A DNA stretch of 64,000 nucleotides from Rhabdophis nuchalis (taxonomy: Eukaryota; Chordata; Lepidosauria; Squamata; Natricidae): NCBI GenBank assembly GCA_039707465.1, contig CM077645.1, positions 61,537,850 through 61,601,849 of the forward strand, read 5' to 3'. Below, in pieces: positions 23,224 to 35,072 of this stretch (its first letter is position 1; each line of letters starts with the position of its first letter). A program made the position numbers and the translations under genes. The notes under the pieces were generated by a model. It worked only from the letters and a program-made list of their open reading frames with translations, was not told where the DNA came from and did not search any database.

Positions 23224-24867
23224 ACCTGTCCACTCTATTCCTTCACATCATCCATAGGAAAAGGACCAATTCTTCCAATGTTTACCTCTTTCAGGATCGT
23301 TAGCACTATTATACCGCATCTGCCAGAAGGAACACAAAAAATAGTATAATCTATAGACTTTGCCACAAAATGAAATGTCCAGCAGTCCACCTGCTTATCT
23401 ACACGAAATGGATCACAATACAAGAATGAAAAGTTCAAGATGGTGAGTTCCTGCATACAATTTCTCTCTCAAAATTTAAAACCAATGTTTTAAAAGAACA
23501 TTTAGTGGTTTTGCAGGCAGAGAGCTATTGGAAATGAGTGATTAATCTGAAAACCAGTCGGTGAATCTGTGGCAAAGCACGTGAAAGAAATGCAAAGCAG
23601 ATAACCCAGCAAAAATGAGGCCAGAAATTGTACAATACAGGAAATCCGTGAAACAGAACTAATGCAATATAGGAAACACGAGGCTCTGAGTCATCTTGCT
23701 GTTTCCAAAGAATTAAACATTTTTTACATTTTTGTCCCCCTTCTCATCAGTGTAGGTACACTGACAGATATTCATGCACATGACGTGTGAATTCAGGTAT
23801 TTTGCTTCTAAACCCTGGTTAGTTAGCTTAGTGTCTACAAACAGAGCTTGCTATAAAATGTTGCCAGTGGGATGACTTATTTTAGTTTTTTAGATGTGGC
23901 ATTTTACTATTTATCTTTATTTAGTATATTTACTCTACAAACTGGCTATAAAATTGATTGAATCAATAGTATGTTGAGTCTAGCATAATAAACACAATAA
24001 ATTGTTAAGGAATTTAGATGTATGCTGTCAATTGTGAGGCAGGCAAACATAGTGAGGTGAATAGTGTTTTGAAACCAATCGAGCTGCTGGTTAAAACAAC
24101 TGTGTCCATGGACAGGAGTATCAACAATGCCCCTGGACCCAGAGGGAACCCAGTGGGAAGTTGGTAAGAGATCGGCTGTTTAAATGTGAAAGAACACCAG
24201 CAACAGAGCTAATCGCCTTCTGCTATTTTCATTCCTGCTTTCCTGGAATGGGAAGTATAATACAGGATACAGTGACTTGTGCCATATTTTTTTTCTTGAT
24301 TGGACTTCTCTGACTCATTTTATTTCACTGGAAGGCTATTTTTGACCTGATTTGAAAACTACCCATGTTTTACTTTATTTGAAGACTACTCACAAACTAA
24401 ACTGTTCCCAAGTGCAATTGCCCATCTGTTAATACCCCAGATCCATTAATGTAATAATACATTACTATTACAGGAACCACACTGGTATGTTTTCAGGTTT
24501 AATCCAACGTGTTCTATCTTCTAGAATTTGTACATTGTTTGGGACCTGGGTATCCCATTCTATTCTGAATAACCAATCCACTCAAACAAAAGATTTTATA
24601 CTGAAATGGCTGGTGGGGAGAGGGGCTTACCAATGCATATTTTCCATAGAAGATCCTACAGAGTTTGCCTATGGATTCAAACAGGTTACCCCAAGACTTG
24701 TGAATGTCTTTTTCCTTCATGATCTTTAGGAAAGGTGATGTATTCCGAATGATTGCATCGTCTGTCCTGGCTTGTGTATTTTAGTAGCATTCATTATGTA
24801 TAGTGTTACTATTTGTATTCTTTTGTAGGTAATCGTGACCTACAACAGTTCATTTAGTAACCATTCA
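23224..24867. other. Unannotated intergenic DNA
   Basis: A 73-codon minus-strand frame at 23235-23456 has no family I recognise. Otherwise nothing seen. Confidence 0.4.
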
Positions 24868-25505
24868 AAGGCCCGTCTGGACTATTGCAACGCTCTCTAC
24901 ATGGGGCTTCCCTTGAGGTGCACCCGGAGGCTCCAGTTAGTTCAGAATGCGGCCGCGTGGGGGATTCTGGGAGCTTCTAGATGCTCCCACGTGACACCTC
25001 TCCTGCGTGAGCTGCACTGGCTGCCTGTGGCTTTCTGGGTGCACTTCAAGGTACTTGTAACCACCTTTAAAGCGCTCCATGGCAAGGGACCTGGTTATCT
25101 TCAAGACCGCCTCCTGCTACCAAATACCTCCCACCGACCAGTTAGCTCCCACAGAGAGGGCCTCCTCAGGGTGCCGTCGGCTAAACAATGTCGGCTGGCG
25201 ACCCCCAGGGGGAGAGCCTTTTCTGTGGCAGCCCCTGCCCTCTGGAATGACCTACCCCCTGACCTACGGACGATCACCGACCTACGCCTTTTCCGTCGGG
25301 CCTTGAAGACCTATTTATTTCGTGTGGCCAGGCTGGCGTAGTTTTTAATTTGTTTTAGAAGGGATTTTAGTAGGAGTTTTAGGACAGGCCAACTATTTAA
25401 TGTATTTTAATGTATTTTATGTTTTATATTATCGATTTTACCTGCCTGTACACCGCCCTGAGTCCCAGTAGGGAGAAGGTGCGGTATATAAATTTAATAA
25501 ATACC
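24868..25505 (+). mobile_element. L2 LINE 3' end, plus strand
   Basis: 5'-truncated within the C-terminal coding part: ARLDYCNALYMGLPLRCTRR onward, through ELHWLPVAFWVHFKVL and RGRAFSVAAPALWNDLPP, stop at 25339-25341, then a 3' UTR with CACCGCCCTGAGTCCCAG and GGTATATAAATTTAATAAAT. This part is open for about 155 codons, so it is a rather young or lucky copy. Close sister of 29575 and 45832. Confidence 0.9.
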
Positions 25506-26739
25506 AAATACAACTTCACTAAAAAAAAGTAACTCCTGCGCATTTTTCGCACTAATGACCAGTGCAGAATCCCTGTGGTCATGTGATCAAAATTCAGATG
25601 CTTAGCAACTGGCTCATATCTACGACTGTTGCATTTTTCTGGAATCATGTGATCACCTTTTGTAACCTTCTGACAAGCAGTCAATGGGGAAGCTAGATTC
25701 ACTTAACAATTGTGTTACTAATTTAACAACTACAATGATTCAGATAACTGTGGCACGAAAGATCATAAGATGGGGCAAAGGTCTCAGCAATAAAAATTGT
25801 GGGTCAATTGTGGTTGTAAGTTGAGGACTAATTGTACTATTTAGAATCAGTTGTGATTGAACTGATACAAAGATTTCATAAACAAATAATATTGTGGTTG
25901 CTTTCAGTGAACCATGACTAAATAAACCATCCCATTCATGCTATCCTTCCATCTATCCCAAACCAGTTTTCATCAACTTCCTAAACCTCCAATGTATATG
26001 ATAGCTTGCTTGAAGCAGGTGAAGTTCGGCTCTTTATTCTGTTGCTGACATTCAGAACTGGCAGATTTAAAACAAAGACTAACTGCAATAATCCTCTGAA
26101 AGGGAAGGTTGCAGAGATCAAAAACAGATTATATCCAACTTCTATTGCTACTCAGGAATGCTAACACCTGAACAGCTCCCATAGCAGTGGTGTTGTCTAC
26201 AATAACATTAAAATAATCATAAAAACAAATCCTTAGCAGGTGTATCATGAAGTATAATTGCAATTCTGATGATATTAGCTCAGCAATATGTTCTTATTTT
26301 GCCAACAGAAGTGGATTGATGAAATTTGTTCTTTTCTTGTTCTTTTTTTTTTGAGTATTTCATGAACTGGGTCAGTCAACAATTCTTTTCATGTTTTATG
26401 GAAGAACTTTAAATGTTGAAATAATGGCCCCATATGTTGGCTTTCCCAGGCAGATAGGACACACAGCCAGATGAGCTAATACTACTTATTTGTAAGACAT
26501 TAACAGAATTTTGCAAGTCTGAAAGTACACATAATCCATAATCTTTTTTAAAGCCAGAGGAGTTAGGGAGAGTTCCTTCTGACTCTTTCTTTGCCCATTA
26601 TGCAGATACCCTAACCATAACTTTTCTTTGCCCATTATGCAGCTGATCTCCCTTCTTACCTTTTCCTATCCCCTAGTCTCCCCACCTCATCTCATTATAT
26701 CATGTGTACTTCTTTACTTTGGCTCACATTTATTTAGTG
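25506..26739. other. Unannotated intergenic DNA
   Basis: A short duplication of TTTCTTTGCCCATTATGCAG lies near 26586 and 26623. No gene seen. Confidence 0.4.
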
Positions 26740-26747
26740 GACTACGA

Positions 26748-27181
26748 CAGTGGTCCCCAACTTTTTCACTTTGATGCCCTGGCCCGTTGCAGTGGGAGAA
26801 GGAGAAGCATGTGAGTGGCAGGAACTTGATGGCACAGCTCCATTGGTGTGAATGGCAGATGCGTGCGCCCTCCACTTGTCAGAATGGAGCTTTTCATGTG
26901 AGCGTAGGGCACTTGTGCTTGTGCATGAAGCTCCACTCACGTGAGCAGAGTATATTCATGTACAAAGTTCCTTCACATGAATGGAGCTTTGTGTGTGAGC
27001 TCAAGCACCCCCTGTTCAAGCATCTTCTGTACACCAGTGCACTTTAGCATGTGTGAGCAAGGGCCCGCTCCTCACGAGTGGAGCTTTGCACATGCGCACA
27101 CTTGCCCATTGCTCACATGGTCCTGTTTCAAACATACCATGGGCCCGTAGTGGACCATGGCCCTGAGGTTGGGGACACCTG
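26748..27181 (+). mobile_element. Non-autonomous hAT element (CAGTGGTCCCCAAC family)
   Basis: Starts CAGTGGTCCCCAACTTTTTC and ends GAGGTTGGGGACACCTG, imperfect inverted ends. Flanks GACTACGA and GACTAATG share only five leading bases, so the duplication is weak. The interior repeats the words GTGAGC, GGAGCTTT and CATGTGAG in a loose array. No transposase. Confidence 0.7.
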
Positions 27182-27386
27182 GACTAATGTAACTTTTACC
27201 TATCCTAGTGATTTTCAAATAGTGTGGCCATTCTGGCAGGAGATGGTAAGGTTGGTGTTCCAATAAATCTAAAAAACATTTCAAGTAGGGTCTAATCAAC
27301 TTATGGAAATACAGCGGTGATAGGGAACGCTTGGAGGGAACTGGGAATGGTGAGTATGATGCTTATCTTTGGGTAAATAGCTTTAT

Positions 27387-27460
27387 TTGGTTGGTTGGTT
27401 GGTTGGTTGGTTGGTTGGTTGGTTGGTTGGTTGGTTGGTTGGTTGGTTGGTTGGTTGGTT
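27387..27460. repeat. (TTGG)n microsatellite
   Basis: About 18 perfect TTGG units. On the minus strand it translates to repeated NQPT, an artefact frame. Confidence 0.97.
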
Positions 27461-28054
27461 GACTGATAGTCTACCCAACTCCTAAATGACTTTGGGGGTT
27501 TATAAGTAAAAATTATGTTATAAAAATAAATATTGTACACAACAACCACAAGAGCAAAATGCAAAACAAATACCAATACAAAAGTAAAACTAAAAACAAA
27601 CCAGCCTGTTCCCTAGGTATTTATTTATTCAATTTTTAGAGTCACCCACCTCAGTCAAATACTTTGTCTTTTTATCATTGTTCTATACTTAAAATTGACT
27701 TTAAAAAGTACGCTCTCACAACCTTCCTTTTAAAGCTAAGCTGTATATGGAAACTAGAAGCCTTCTTTCTCTTGTGCCACACAATGAAGAATTTGTGAAG
27801 AAAGGTTAAAGTGAGATTTTCCAGAAGTAACTCCCAAAGTGATAATTAAAAAATCCCCTTCTTCCTTGAAGAACAAAAGGGGAACTTCTATTCATTTTTT
27901 TTAAGTTAGTTTTAGTTAAACATCATTTTGTCATTTTTGAACAAAGCCCTGGGAAATCGAAACTGAACTGGATTATTGGGGATTCTCATTGCTATTGATG
28001 ATTTTCAGAATGTCCCCAGAGATATCTCTTGGAGAGTTAATTCATGCATGGAGG
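27461..28054. other. Unannotated intergenic DNA
   Basis: Nothing recognised. Confidence 0.4.
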
Positions 28055-28240
28055 TTTAGTTTAGTTTAGTTTTATTTAAATTTGTATATCGCCTTTCTCC
28101 CTTTCGGGACTCAGGGTGGTGAACAAGCATCAATAAAAAACAATAAAAACATCAAAATATCAAAATACACTTAAAATCACATTAAAATAACATTAAATGG
28201 GTGGCCTGTTCTAAAAAACAGATAAAAACCCAGGTGATCT
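28055..28240 (-). mobile_element. L2 LINE 3' UTR fragment, minus strand
   Basis: On the plus strand it begins with TTTAG repeats (28057-28073), then TTTGTATATCGCC, CTTTCGGGACTCAGGGTGG and GGTGGCCTGTTCTAA, the reverse of the L2 3' UTR. No coding part can be seen. Confidence 0.75.
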
Positions 28241-28701
28241 GGAGCCTTGATATTTATTCATAATTTAACCCTGACGTGTTAAGTTTTTTCAAAAACTTAA
28301 TTGTATCTTGGCAGCAGTCTGTGTGTCCTTGCAAAACATACCTGTCAGCCATCCCAAGGTATGATAAACTATTGAGCAGAAGTGTTTGATTAATAAAAAC
28401 AGCTCAGGTTTTGGCAGAGCATTAGCTTTCCTAAGATGATCAAAATAGCTATTGACCTTACAGCTTTTTCCCCCCAGCTAGGTACAATAGTAATAATGTT
28501 TCACAACTTGGGCTTCGCTTATTTGGAGAATAGCAGAAGTATTTATTGACTTGATGGACGGCTGCAAAAGACACCTATTTGGCTCTTGCCAACTCTGGAA
28601 GAGGCATTGAATAGGGCCTGCAAAGCTTAGAGGCCTTAGTTTGAGCTCCTGCTTCATTATCATGAAGCTTTTAACACTTCTTTAAATATATAGTTAGTAC
28701 A
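28241..28701. other. Unannotated intergenic DNA
   Basis: Nothing recognised beyond the possible continuation of the L2 tail. Confidence 0.35.
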
Positions 28702-28709
28702 AGCTAGGT

Positions 28710-29032
28710 CTGAGATGGTGAACCCATGGCACGCATGCCCAAAGTGGCAAGCAGAGCCATATTTGCCAACATGGCAGCCCTCAGCTCCAGGGTGCATGAG
28801 CGTGCCGGTCAACTGATTTTTGACCTTCTGGAGAACCAAAGGACGCCATTTTCGCCCTTCCCGGGCTTCAGGAAAGCCTTAGGAGGCTGGGGAGGGCAAA
28901 ACTCCCCCCCTGTGTGGGGGAGGCCGCTCACATAGGTGGGGGCGGGGTCCTGCATGCATGTCCAGATGGGTGTGTGATAGTGTGCACACATACAATCCTA
29001 GCACACCTTTAGAAAAAGGTTAGCCATTACTC
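28710..29032 (+). mobile_element. Degenerate hAT element (CAGTGATGGCGAACC family)
   Basis: Left end CTGAGATGGTGAACCCATGG, right end AGGTTAGCCATTACTC. Flanks AGCTAGGT and AGGTAGGC agree at 6 of 8. The interior keeps GGCACGCATGCC and GGGGAGGGCAAA. Older than the copies with perfect duplications. Confidence 0.72.
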
Positions 29033-29040
29033 AGGTAGGC

Positions 29041-29574
29041 AAAGGAATAATGATGTTCTGTCTCCTCTTCCAGTCAATTGCATATGTAAAGAAACAAGAA
29101 ATGATACATACATTTCCCATTATTTGTAAGCTATTTTTAGGGCGATCCACAGTGTTTTTTGGGAAGGTAAAGGTCAGAAAGAGGTAGTAGTGAAACAAAG
29201 AGGTAGGGTTAGAGCATGCCATTAGCAAGACTGTAGGGTTTTTTCCCTGTATTTGACAACAAGGTTTTTTTTTAATGTTAATTGTGCTAAATCGCTAAAC
29301 AGGGCCTTTAATTGTATGTTTTATGTTCCCTACTTCATAAAGTTGGAAACCGTGTTCTCAGTTTGTTTCAATCAGAACTGATATTCAGCTATGCAATCAG
29401 CACAGGGCTCAAAGCAGCAGGTTGCCCACTCATAGTGTTCAGAAGATACTGAAGAGATGGAATCTAGAATTTTCTGCTTGCAAAGCAAGTCACTGACCTT
29501 GGGCGATGGCTCAGGTAAAATGTGTTCTTTAAGACCAATGAGAAAATGATGTGATAAAGTACATCAAGGAAAGA
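29041..29574. other. Unannotated intergenic DNA
   Basis: Nothing recognised. Confidence 0.4.
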
Positions 29575-32129
29575 AAAGATCCACCATAACAGCCTCATGG
29601 ACCCTGAAAGGTTCCAGATGGAGCTTGGGCCAATACCTGAGACCCTGACCCGCGACTCGACTGAGGACCTAGTGGCTGCTTGGAATAGTACAGCCACGGG
29701 GGCCCTGGACCAGGTCGTGCCTTTGCGGCCTCTCACCCGGCGCCGAACCACCTTGGCTCCCTGGTTCTCTGAGGAGCTAAGAGTGATGAAGCATCAGAAG
29801 AGATGCCTAGAGAGCAGTTGGAGGGCCACCCGCTCCGAGTCTGACCGGACACTGGTAAGGTCGCATTTGAAAACCTACCTAGTGATGATAAAAGCCAATA
29901 CGTAATTATTTCTCCGCTCTTATCGCATCTGCAGATAACCGGCCTGCTGCCCTGTTTAGGGTGACCCGCTCCCTTCTTCACCAGAAGGCGCGGTATGCCC
30001 CCTTGCAGGGTCGTGCAGAGGAATTTGGGTGTTATCTGCATGATAAAATCGATCAGATCCGGGACACGTTGGTCTCCGAGTGGACTAGTTCAGGCGGGCT
30101 GACGGAGACGGGTCTTGAGTCTGTTATCTGGGAAGAGTTCAATCCTGTGACTCCTGAGGACATGGACAGGATGCTGGGGCGGCTGAATGCTACCACATGT
30201 TTATTGGACCCGTGTCTCTTCTGGTTGGTACTGGCCTCCTGGGAGGTTACACGAGGCTGGCTCCAGGGAATTGTCAATGCTTCTTTGAGTGAGGGGTTTC
30301 TGCCGGCCGCCTTGAAAGAGGCGGTGATGAGGCCCCTCCTCAAGAAGCCCTCCCTGGACCCAGCTGTGTTGGCCAACTACCGTCCAGTCTCCAACCTCCG
30401 ATTCCTTGCGAAGCTTGTTTAGAGTGCGGTGGCACAACAACTCCCTCAGCACCTGGAGGAAACTGTCTATCTGGACCCGTGCAGGTCCGGCTTCCGGCCT
30501 GGGCACAGCACAGAGACAGCATTGGTTGCGTTGGTGGATGATCTCTGGAGGGCTCGGGATAGGGGTTGTTCCTCTATCCTGGTCCTGTTAGACCTCTCAG
30601 TGGATTTCGATACCATCGACCATGGTATCATGTTGCGCCAGCTGGAGGGGCTGGGTGTGGGGGCACCGTTTTACGGTGGTTCTCCTCCTACCTCTCTGAC
30701 CGGTTGCAATTTGTGTTGGCAGGAGGGCAGAGGTCGACATTGAGGTGCCTCACTTGTGGGGTACCACAGGGGTCGGTCCTCTCACCTCTCCTGTTCAACA
30801 TTTATATGAAGCTGTTGGGTGAGATCATCCGTGGTTTCAGGGTAGAGTTCCACCAGTACGCTGACTATACTCAGCTGTACATCTCTACCCCGGACCACCC
30901 CTACGATGCCGTGGAAGTGATGTCCTGGTGTCTGGAGGCCGTGTGAGTCTGGATGGGGAGAAACAGGCTCCGACTCAACCCGTCCAAGACCGAGTGGGTG
31001 TGGCTTCCGGCATCACGATATAGCCAGTTGGTGCCAGCTCTGGCTATTGGGGGTGAGTCACTGGCCCCCACAGAGAGGGCTCACAACTTGGGTGTCCTCC
31101 TGGACTCTCGGCTGTCTCTTGAAGATCATATGACGGCTGTGGCCAGGGGGGCTTTTTATCAGGTCCGCCTGATATGCCAGTTGCGCCCCTTTCTGGATTG
31201 TGACGCTTTAGGCACGGTCACTCAAGCCCTCATCATCTCCCGCCTGGACTACTGCAACGCTTTCTACATGGGGCTTCCCTTGAAGTGCACCCGGAGGCTC
31301 CAGTTAGTTCAGAATGCGGCCGCGCAGGGGATCTTGGGAGCTCCTAGATGCTTCCATGTGAAACCTCCGCCGACCTCCGCCTCTTCCGCAAGTGTCTAAA
31401 GACACATTTGTTCCATCTAGCCGGCCTAGCGTAACCTCCACTACTGACTTAGATAGTTTTAAATTTGGGGATTTTTAATTTGGTTTTAACACAGGATTGT
31501 ATTTATTGAATAAGTTTTTTAAAGTTTTATATGGTTTATTGTATGCTTTTTAATATTCGCCGCCCTGAGTCCGTTTGGAGAAGGGCGGGGTATAAATTGA
31601 ATAAACTGAAATTGAACTGAACCTCTCCTGCGTGAGCTGCACTGGCTGCCTGTGGCTTTCCGGGTGCGCTTCAAGGTACTAGTAACTACCTTTAAAGCGC
31701 TCCATGGACCTGGTTACCTGCAAGACCGCCTCCTGCTACCAAATACCTCCCACCGACCAGTTCGCTCCCACAGAGAGGGCCTCCTCAGGGTGCCGTCGGC
31801 CAGGCAATGTCGGCTGGCGACCCCTAGGGGTAGAGCCTTCTCTGTGGTGGCTCCTGCCCTCTAGAATGACCTACCGACTGACCTACGCACGACCACGGAG
31901 CTGCGCCTCTTCCGTTGGGCCTTGAAGACCTATTTATTTCATGCGGCCGGCCTGGCGTAGTTTTTAAATGGTTTTTAGTAGGGTTTTATTAAGGTTTTAG
32001 AACAGGCCTACCATTTAATATATTTTTAAATGTATTTTATGTATTTTATATTTTATACCCCTGATTTTTATTGAGTCCCGGAAGGGAGAAGGGTGGTATA
32101 AAAATTTAATAAATTAATAAATAAATAAA
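29575..32129 (+). mobile_element. L2 LINE, 5'-truncated, interrupted by a second L2 (RT copy 2)
   Basis: It begins close to the same point as the copy at 530 (MDPERFQMELGP), lacks the endonuclease, and runs through RT motifs (NYRPVSNL near 30376, [20 protein letters not shown] near 30486, [16 protein letters not shown] near 30759) and the C-terminal region to a 3' UTR ending TTAATAAATTAATAAATAAA. The catalytic box reads YADY (tyr-ala-asp-tyr) near 30857, so the second catalytic Asp is lost. There are stops near 29902, 30419 and 30945 and a frameshift near 30655. At 31368 a 252 bp L2 tail has been inserted, and the coding sequence resumes exactly at 31620. Confidence 0.9.
31368..31619 (+). mobile_element. 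Nested L2 LINE tail inserted in another L2
   Basis: The outer element reads up to AACCTC at 31362-31367. The insert then starts CGCCGACCTCCGCCTCTTCC (the TDLRLFRKCLKTHLFHLAGLA end of another L2 subfamily), continues through its 3' UTR (CGCCGCCCTGAGTCCG, GGGCGGGGTATAAATTGAAT), and AACCTC occurs again at 31620-31625, where the outer element goes on with CTCCTGCGTGAGCTGCAC. The repeated hexamer fits a target duplication. The insert is closest in its UTR to the copy at 49150. Confidence 0.87.
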
Positions 32130-32201
32130 CTTGAACTTCAGTAAGAGCACAACTCTCCAAGAAATGATCTAGATTTACTGTTGGTCAAGGTGCCAGCACC
32201 T

Positions 32202-32781
32202 TGTTCTGACCTAGGCTTTCCAAGAGCATGCAGCAAACTCCTGGTCCCGACAAAAACCCCTTTTACTAATTTACTGTGAATTCTGATCATTCACATCCAA
32301 CAAAGTCTTGCAAAGGAAGATTTACAGTCACAGACCTTATCTGGCTTGGAGAGCTGATAGGCTGATATCTGCAAAACCTGGAAGGCATTTCGGAGAGTCA
32401 CAAACCAATTAAGCAAACTAATTGTCTCCTGCAAACTCCCCTCCCCTTTCCCTCCTCTTTTATTTTCTCTGGGAGGGGTCATTCATCGTCCACCTGTGGC
32501 CTCACTCCCAAGTCGACCGCTGTTCTTTAGCTGTTCCCGTCATCTGGCCTCTCTGCACATGCGCTCATGGGAACAGGCTCCAGCTGTTCATCTGCCTTAC
32601 TGATGTCTGACTCTGGAGGCAGCTGATAACTGGCATATAGCTCTGGCCCTCTGTCTGCCTCCGACACAGAGCCAGCCTTCATAAGAGCCTTCCTCAGACT
32701 CCAGGCCCATGTTCTTCCTCCAACCTCCACACTGTCTGAATCTGCTGCCAGCTTCACCGCTGCATCCAGCGGGCCACAACA
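32202..32781 (-). mobile_element. Solo LTR of an LTR retroelement, 580 bp, 5 bp TSD
   Basis: On the plus strand it starts TGTTCTGACC and ends GGCCACAACA, giving the canonical TG...CA ends with short inverted termini (TGTT/AACA). CACCT is repeated at 32197-32201 and 32782-32786. In minus orientation an AAATAAAAGAGG box lies near 32460, usable as a TATA or polyadenylation signal, which sets the strand tentatively. No second LTR or internal gag/pol lies beside it, so it is a solo LTR left by recombination. A 5 bp duplication fits Gypsy or some ERV classes; I cannot decide which. Confidence 0.8.
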
Positions 32782-32786
32782 CACCT

Positions 32787-34561
32787 TATTGTGATGATAA
32801 TTATAAGAGAAGTTTACAACAAAATATTTACAGTACGTCAGATACTTCCTTCCATTTCTCTTTAGTTTTGGGCCTCCCAGATGATGAATATGCTAGAGTA
32901 TGTATGACTGTTTCATTAGGGGCCGATTTGTGCTTTAAAAAAAAGTATTTTATTTTCGCAAACTTCAAAATTCTATGTTAGTAACTTCTATTTGTTTCTC
33001 AGTGGCCCTCATTTTGGCGGTATGTATCACTTGTGCCTCCCTTGTTTAGAATTATAGGCAGAAGGACAAATTTTGTTCCAAGGGGTTTAAAAGCACTTGA
33101 ACAAAATCACAGTTGTGTAAACGTTGCTCTTGATCTGCTTTGTGCTTATAAAAAAGGAAATGTTTCAGGGGTGGGAGATGCCTTTAACTGAATGTCCTTA
33201 GGGCTTTCAATGGTAGCCTTTGTCATTATTTCTCAGTCTTGGCAAGTTGGGAGTTGAAGTCTACACATCTTCAAGTTGCCAATGGGGTTGGTGGGAGAGT
33301 GCATAGAAATGCTTGTTAGACTTGAAAACCTGTAGAGATAAGCTTCTCTCCTAGTTAAATAGGCAAGGAAATACTCTATGGCTGTACTAATTACTGTTAA
33401 CAGCAATTAATTTCTGATTTCTTTAGGGTTTAGCCATTCAGAGAAACAAAGTAACAAATAGTAATTTTATAGCCTAAGAACAAAGTTTTAGAGCACAAAT
33501 CACAAGTTATTAATAAAGAATTCCCATCGCCTTTTTAGTCAAATCTTCCAGCAATATTGGAGCAGAAAAACCATGACAGTTACATGGAGATCAAAATGTT
33601 ATAGCTTTATAGTGTAGGTAGGCCTTTATTTAGAGGAATCTACAGGGAGGTCAAAATCTACAGGACAGTGATTTCAAAGTAAAAAAGCCTCACACCATCA
33701 ATCCTCCTACAAAAATGGCATGGCTTCTTTTGTGATATTGCACCTACCATCTTGCAGATTTCACTCCGCCCCCCAACCCTTATGAATGCCGATGGCTTTA
33801 TTTCAATGTTTCCAAGGAGAAGACTTGAATGTAAGCTGTCTTGAATGAGTACATCCAGCAGATGCTGGTTCTTCTGTTCTTCAGCTGTACTCCAAACCCA
33901 GCAGCTGGTCTGCTAATTGATGAATCAAAATAATATACTATTTTGAAAACACTACATTGATTACCTGTATTTTCTGGACTCAGCTCAAAGCAAGTCCAAA
34001 ACAGCTCAGGCATAGCTATCTGACAAATGTAAATTTGCCCGTTTATGGTCTGGAATAGAAATCTTCTGAAGAGATCCATGCTTACAGAAGTTCATGTAAC
34101 AAAAGTGCTTTTGATTTGTTCTCAAACTTTGGAGTGTATTCTTTTTGGAGTAGCGGTTGGTTTATCTCTCTCTTTACCCTCCACCCAAAAGGGTGAAATG
34201 GGTTGTTTATCACAGAATACATATTTGCGTCATATTTAGTAGTGAACTAATCTCTGGGAATATCATGGACCCCAATGAGTGTGTGTTGATGTTTTGCTAG
34301 ACACGCTCTGGGGCTTTCAAATAGGTTGATTTCTGAATGTTTGGGATATTCTGAGTAAGTTTTTGAATCATATCCATGCCATCAACAATATCTTCAGGAG
34401 TAGATGCAAGATTTATTCTGGTATTTTCTAAGCAATGTCTTCCTCACCCACTTCTTCAAAATGTCAAGATGGCAGCCATGATTAAAACCTTGCCTGCTTT
34501 TTACATGTGTTGTAAAAGGTTTGATTGCATCACTATCTTAACTTGTGGTAGGACTTGTGTG
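32787..34561. other. Unannotated intergenic DNA
   Basis: Apart from the MITE remnant near 33224, nothing is recognised. Confidence 0.4.
33224..33290. repeat. Shrunken hairpin MITE remnant
   Basis: TTTCTCAGTCTTGGCAAG and CTTCAAGTTGCCAATGGGG are inverted ends of the type seen at 16280, with most of the interior missing, leaving GTTGGGAGTTGAAGTC. Confidence 0.5.
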
Positions 34562-34569
34562 AACCCTAC

Positions 34570-34894
34570 CAGTGGTAGGATTCAATTTTTTTACTTGTGA
34601 GCATGGCTTGCTGGGCATGGCATGGCTTGGTGGGCATGGCATGGCATAGCTTAGTGGGGATGGTTTGATGGGCGTGGCAGGAGAAGGATACTATAAAATC
34701 TCCATTCCCTCCCTACTCCAGGAGAATGTTACTGCAAAATCCCCATTTCCTCCCCGATCAGCTGGGACTCAGGAAGCAGAGAATAGATGGGGGTGGGGCC
34801 AGTCAGAGGTGGTATTTGCCAGTTCTCTGAACTACACAAAATTTCTGCTACCGATTCTCCAGAACTGGTCAGAACCTGCTGAATACCACCTCTG
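34570..34894 (+). mobile_element. hAT element (CAGTGGTGAAATTC family), no clear TSD
   Basis: Starts CAGTGGTAGGATTCAATTTT and ends GCTGAATACCACCTCTG. The interior has repeated GGCATGGCTTGGTGGGC-like units and an internal duplication of AAAATCYCCATTYCCTCC (34696 and 34736). Sister of 15809. Flanking 8-mers do not match. Confidence 0.68.
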
Positions 34895-34930
34895 CTGGAG
34901 TTATAGACAAGCAGATATTCATATGTAACT

Positions 34931-35072
34931 GTGGCCTAGAGGTGGAGCTCTCGCCTCCCAATCAGGAGGTTGTGAGTTCAATCCTAGGTAGAGGCAGATG
35001 TAGGATCTCCTGCTTGGGCAGGGGGTTGGACTAGATGACCTGCAAGGTCCCTTCCAACTCTGTTAATCTGTT
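34931..35072 (+). mobile_element. tRNA-derived SINE with CR1-like tail
   Basis: The head carries an A-box-like TGGCCTAGAGG (34932-34942) and B-box-like GGTTGTGAGTTCAATCC (about 34967-34983), as in a tRNA promoter for RNA polymerase III. The tail GGGCAGGGGGTTGGACTAGA ... AAGGTCCCTTCCAACTCTG is nearly the same as the 3' end of the CR1 fragment at 8268. SINEs commonly borrow LINE tails in order to be copied by that LINE's machinery. It is not a functional tRNA gene. Confidence 0.85.

Noticed and set aside
27301..27576. Protein with repeated NQPT units
   Set aside because: It is the reverse translation of a TTGG microsatellite, not a gene.
31622..32129. A separate L2 copy
   Set aside because: It is the continuation of the element at 29575 after a nested insertion. 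Counting it separately would inflate copy number.
34931..34990. A genuine tRNA gene
   Set aside because: Only promoter-box-like similarity. The sequence runs into a CR1-like tail and would not fold as a full cloverleaf, so it is a SINE head.
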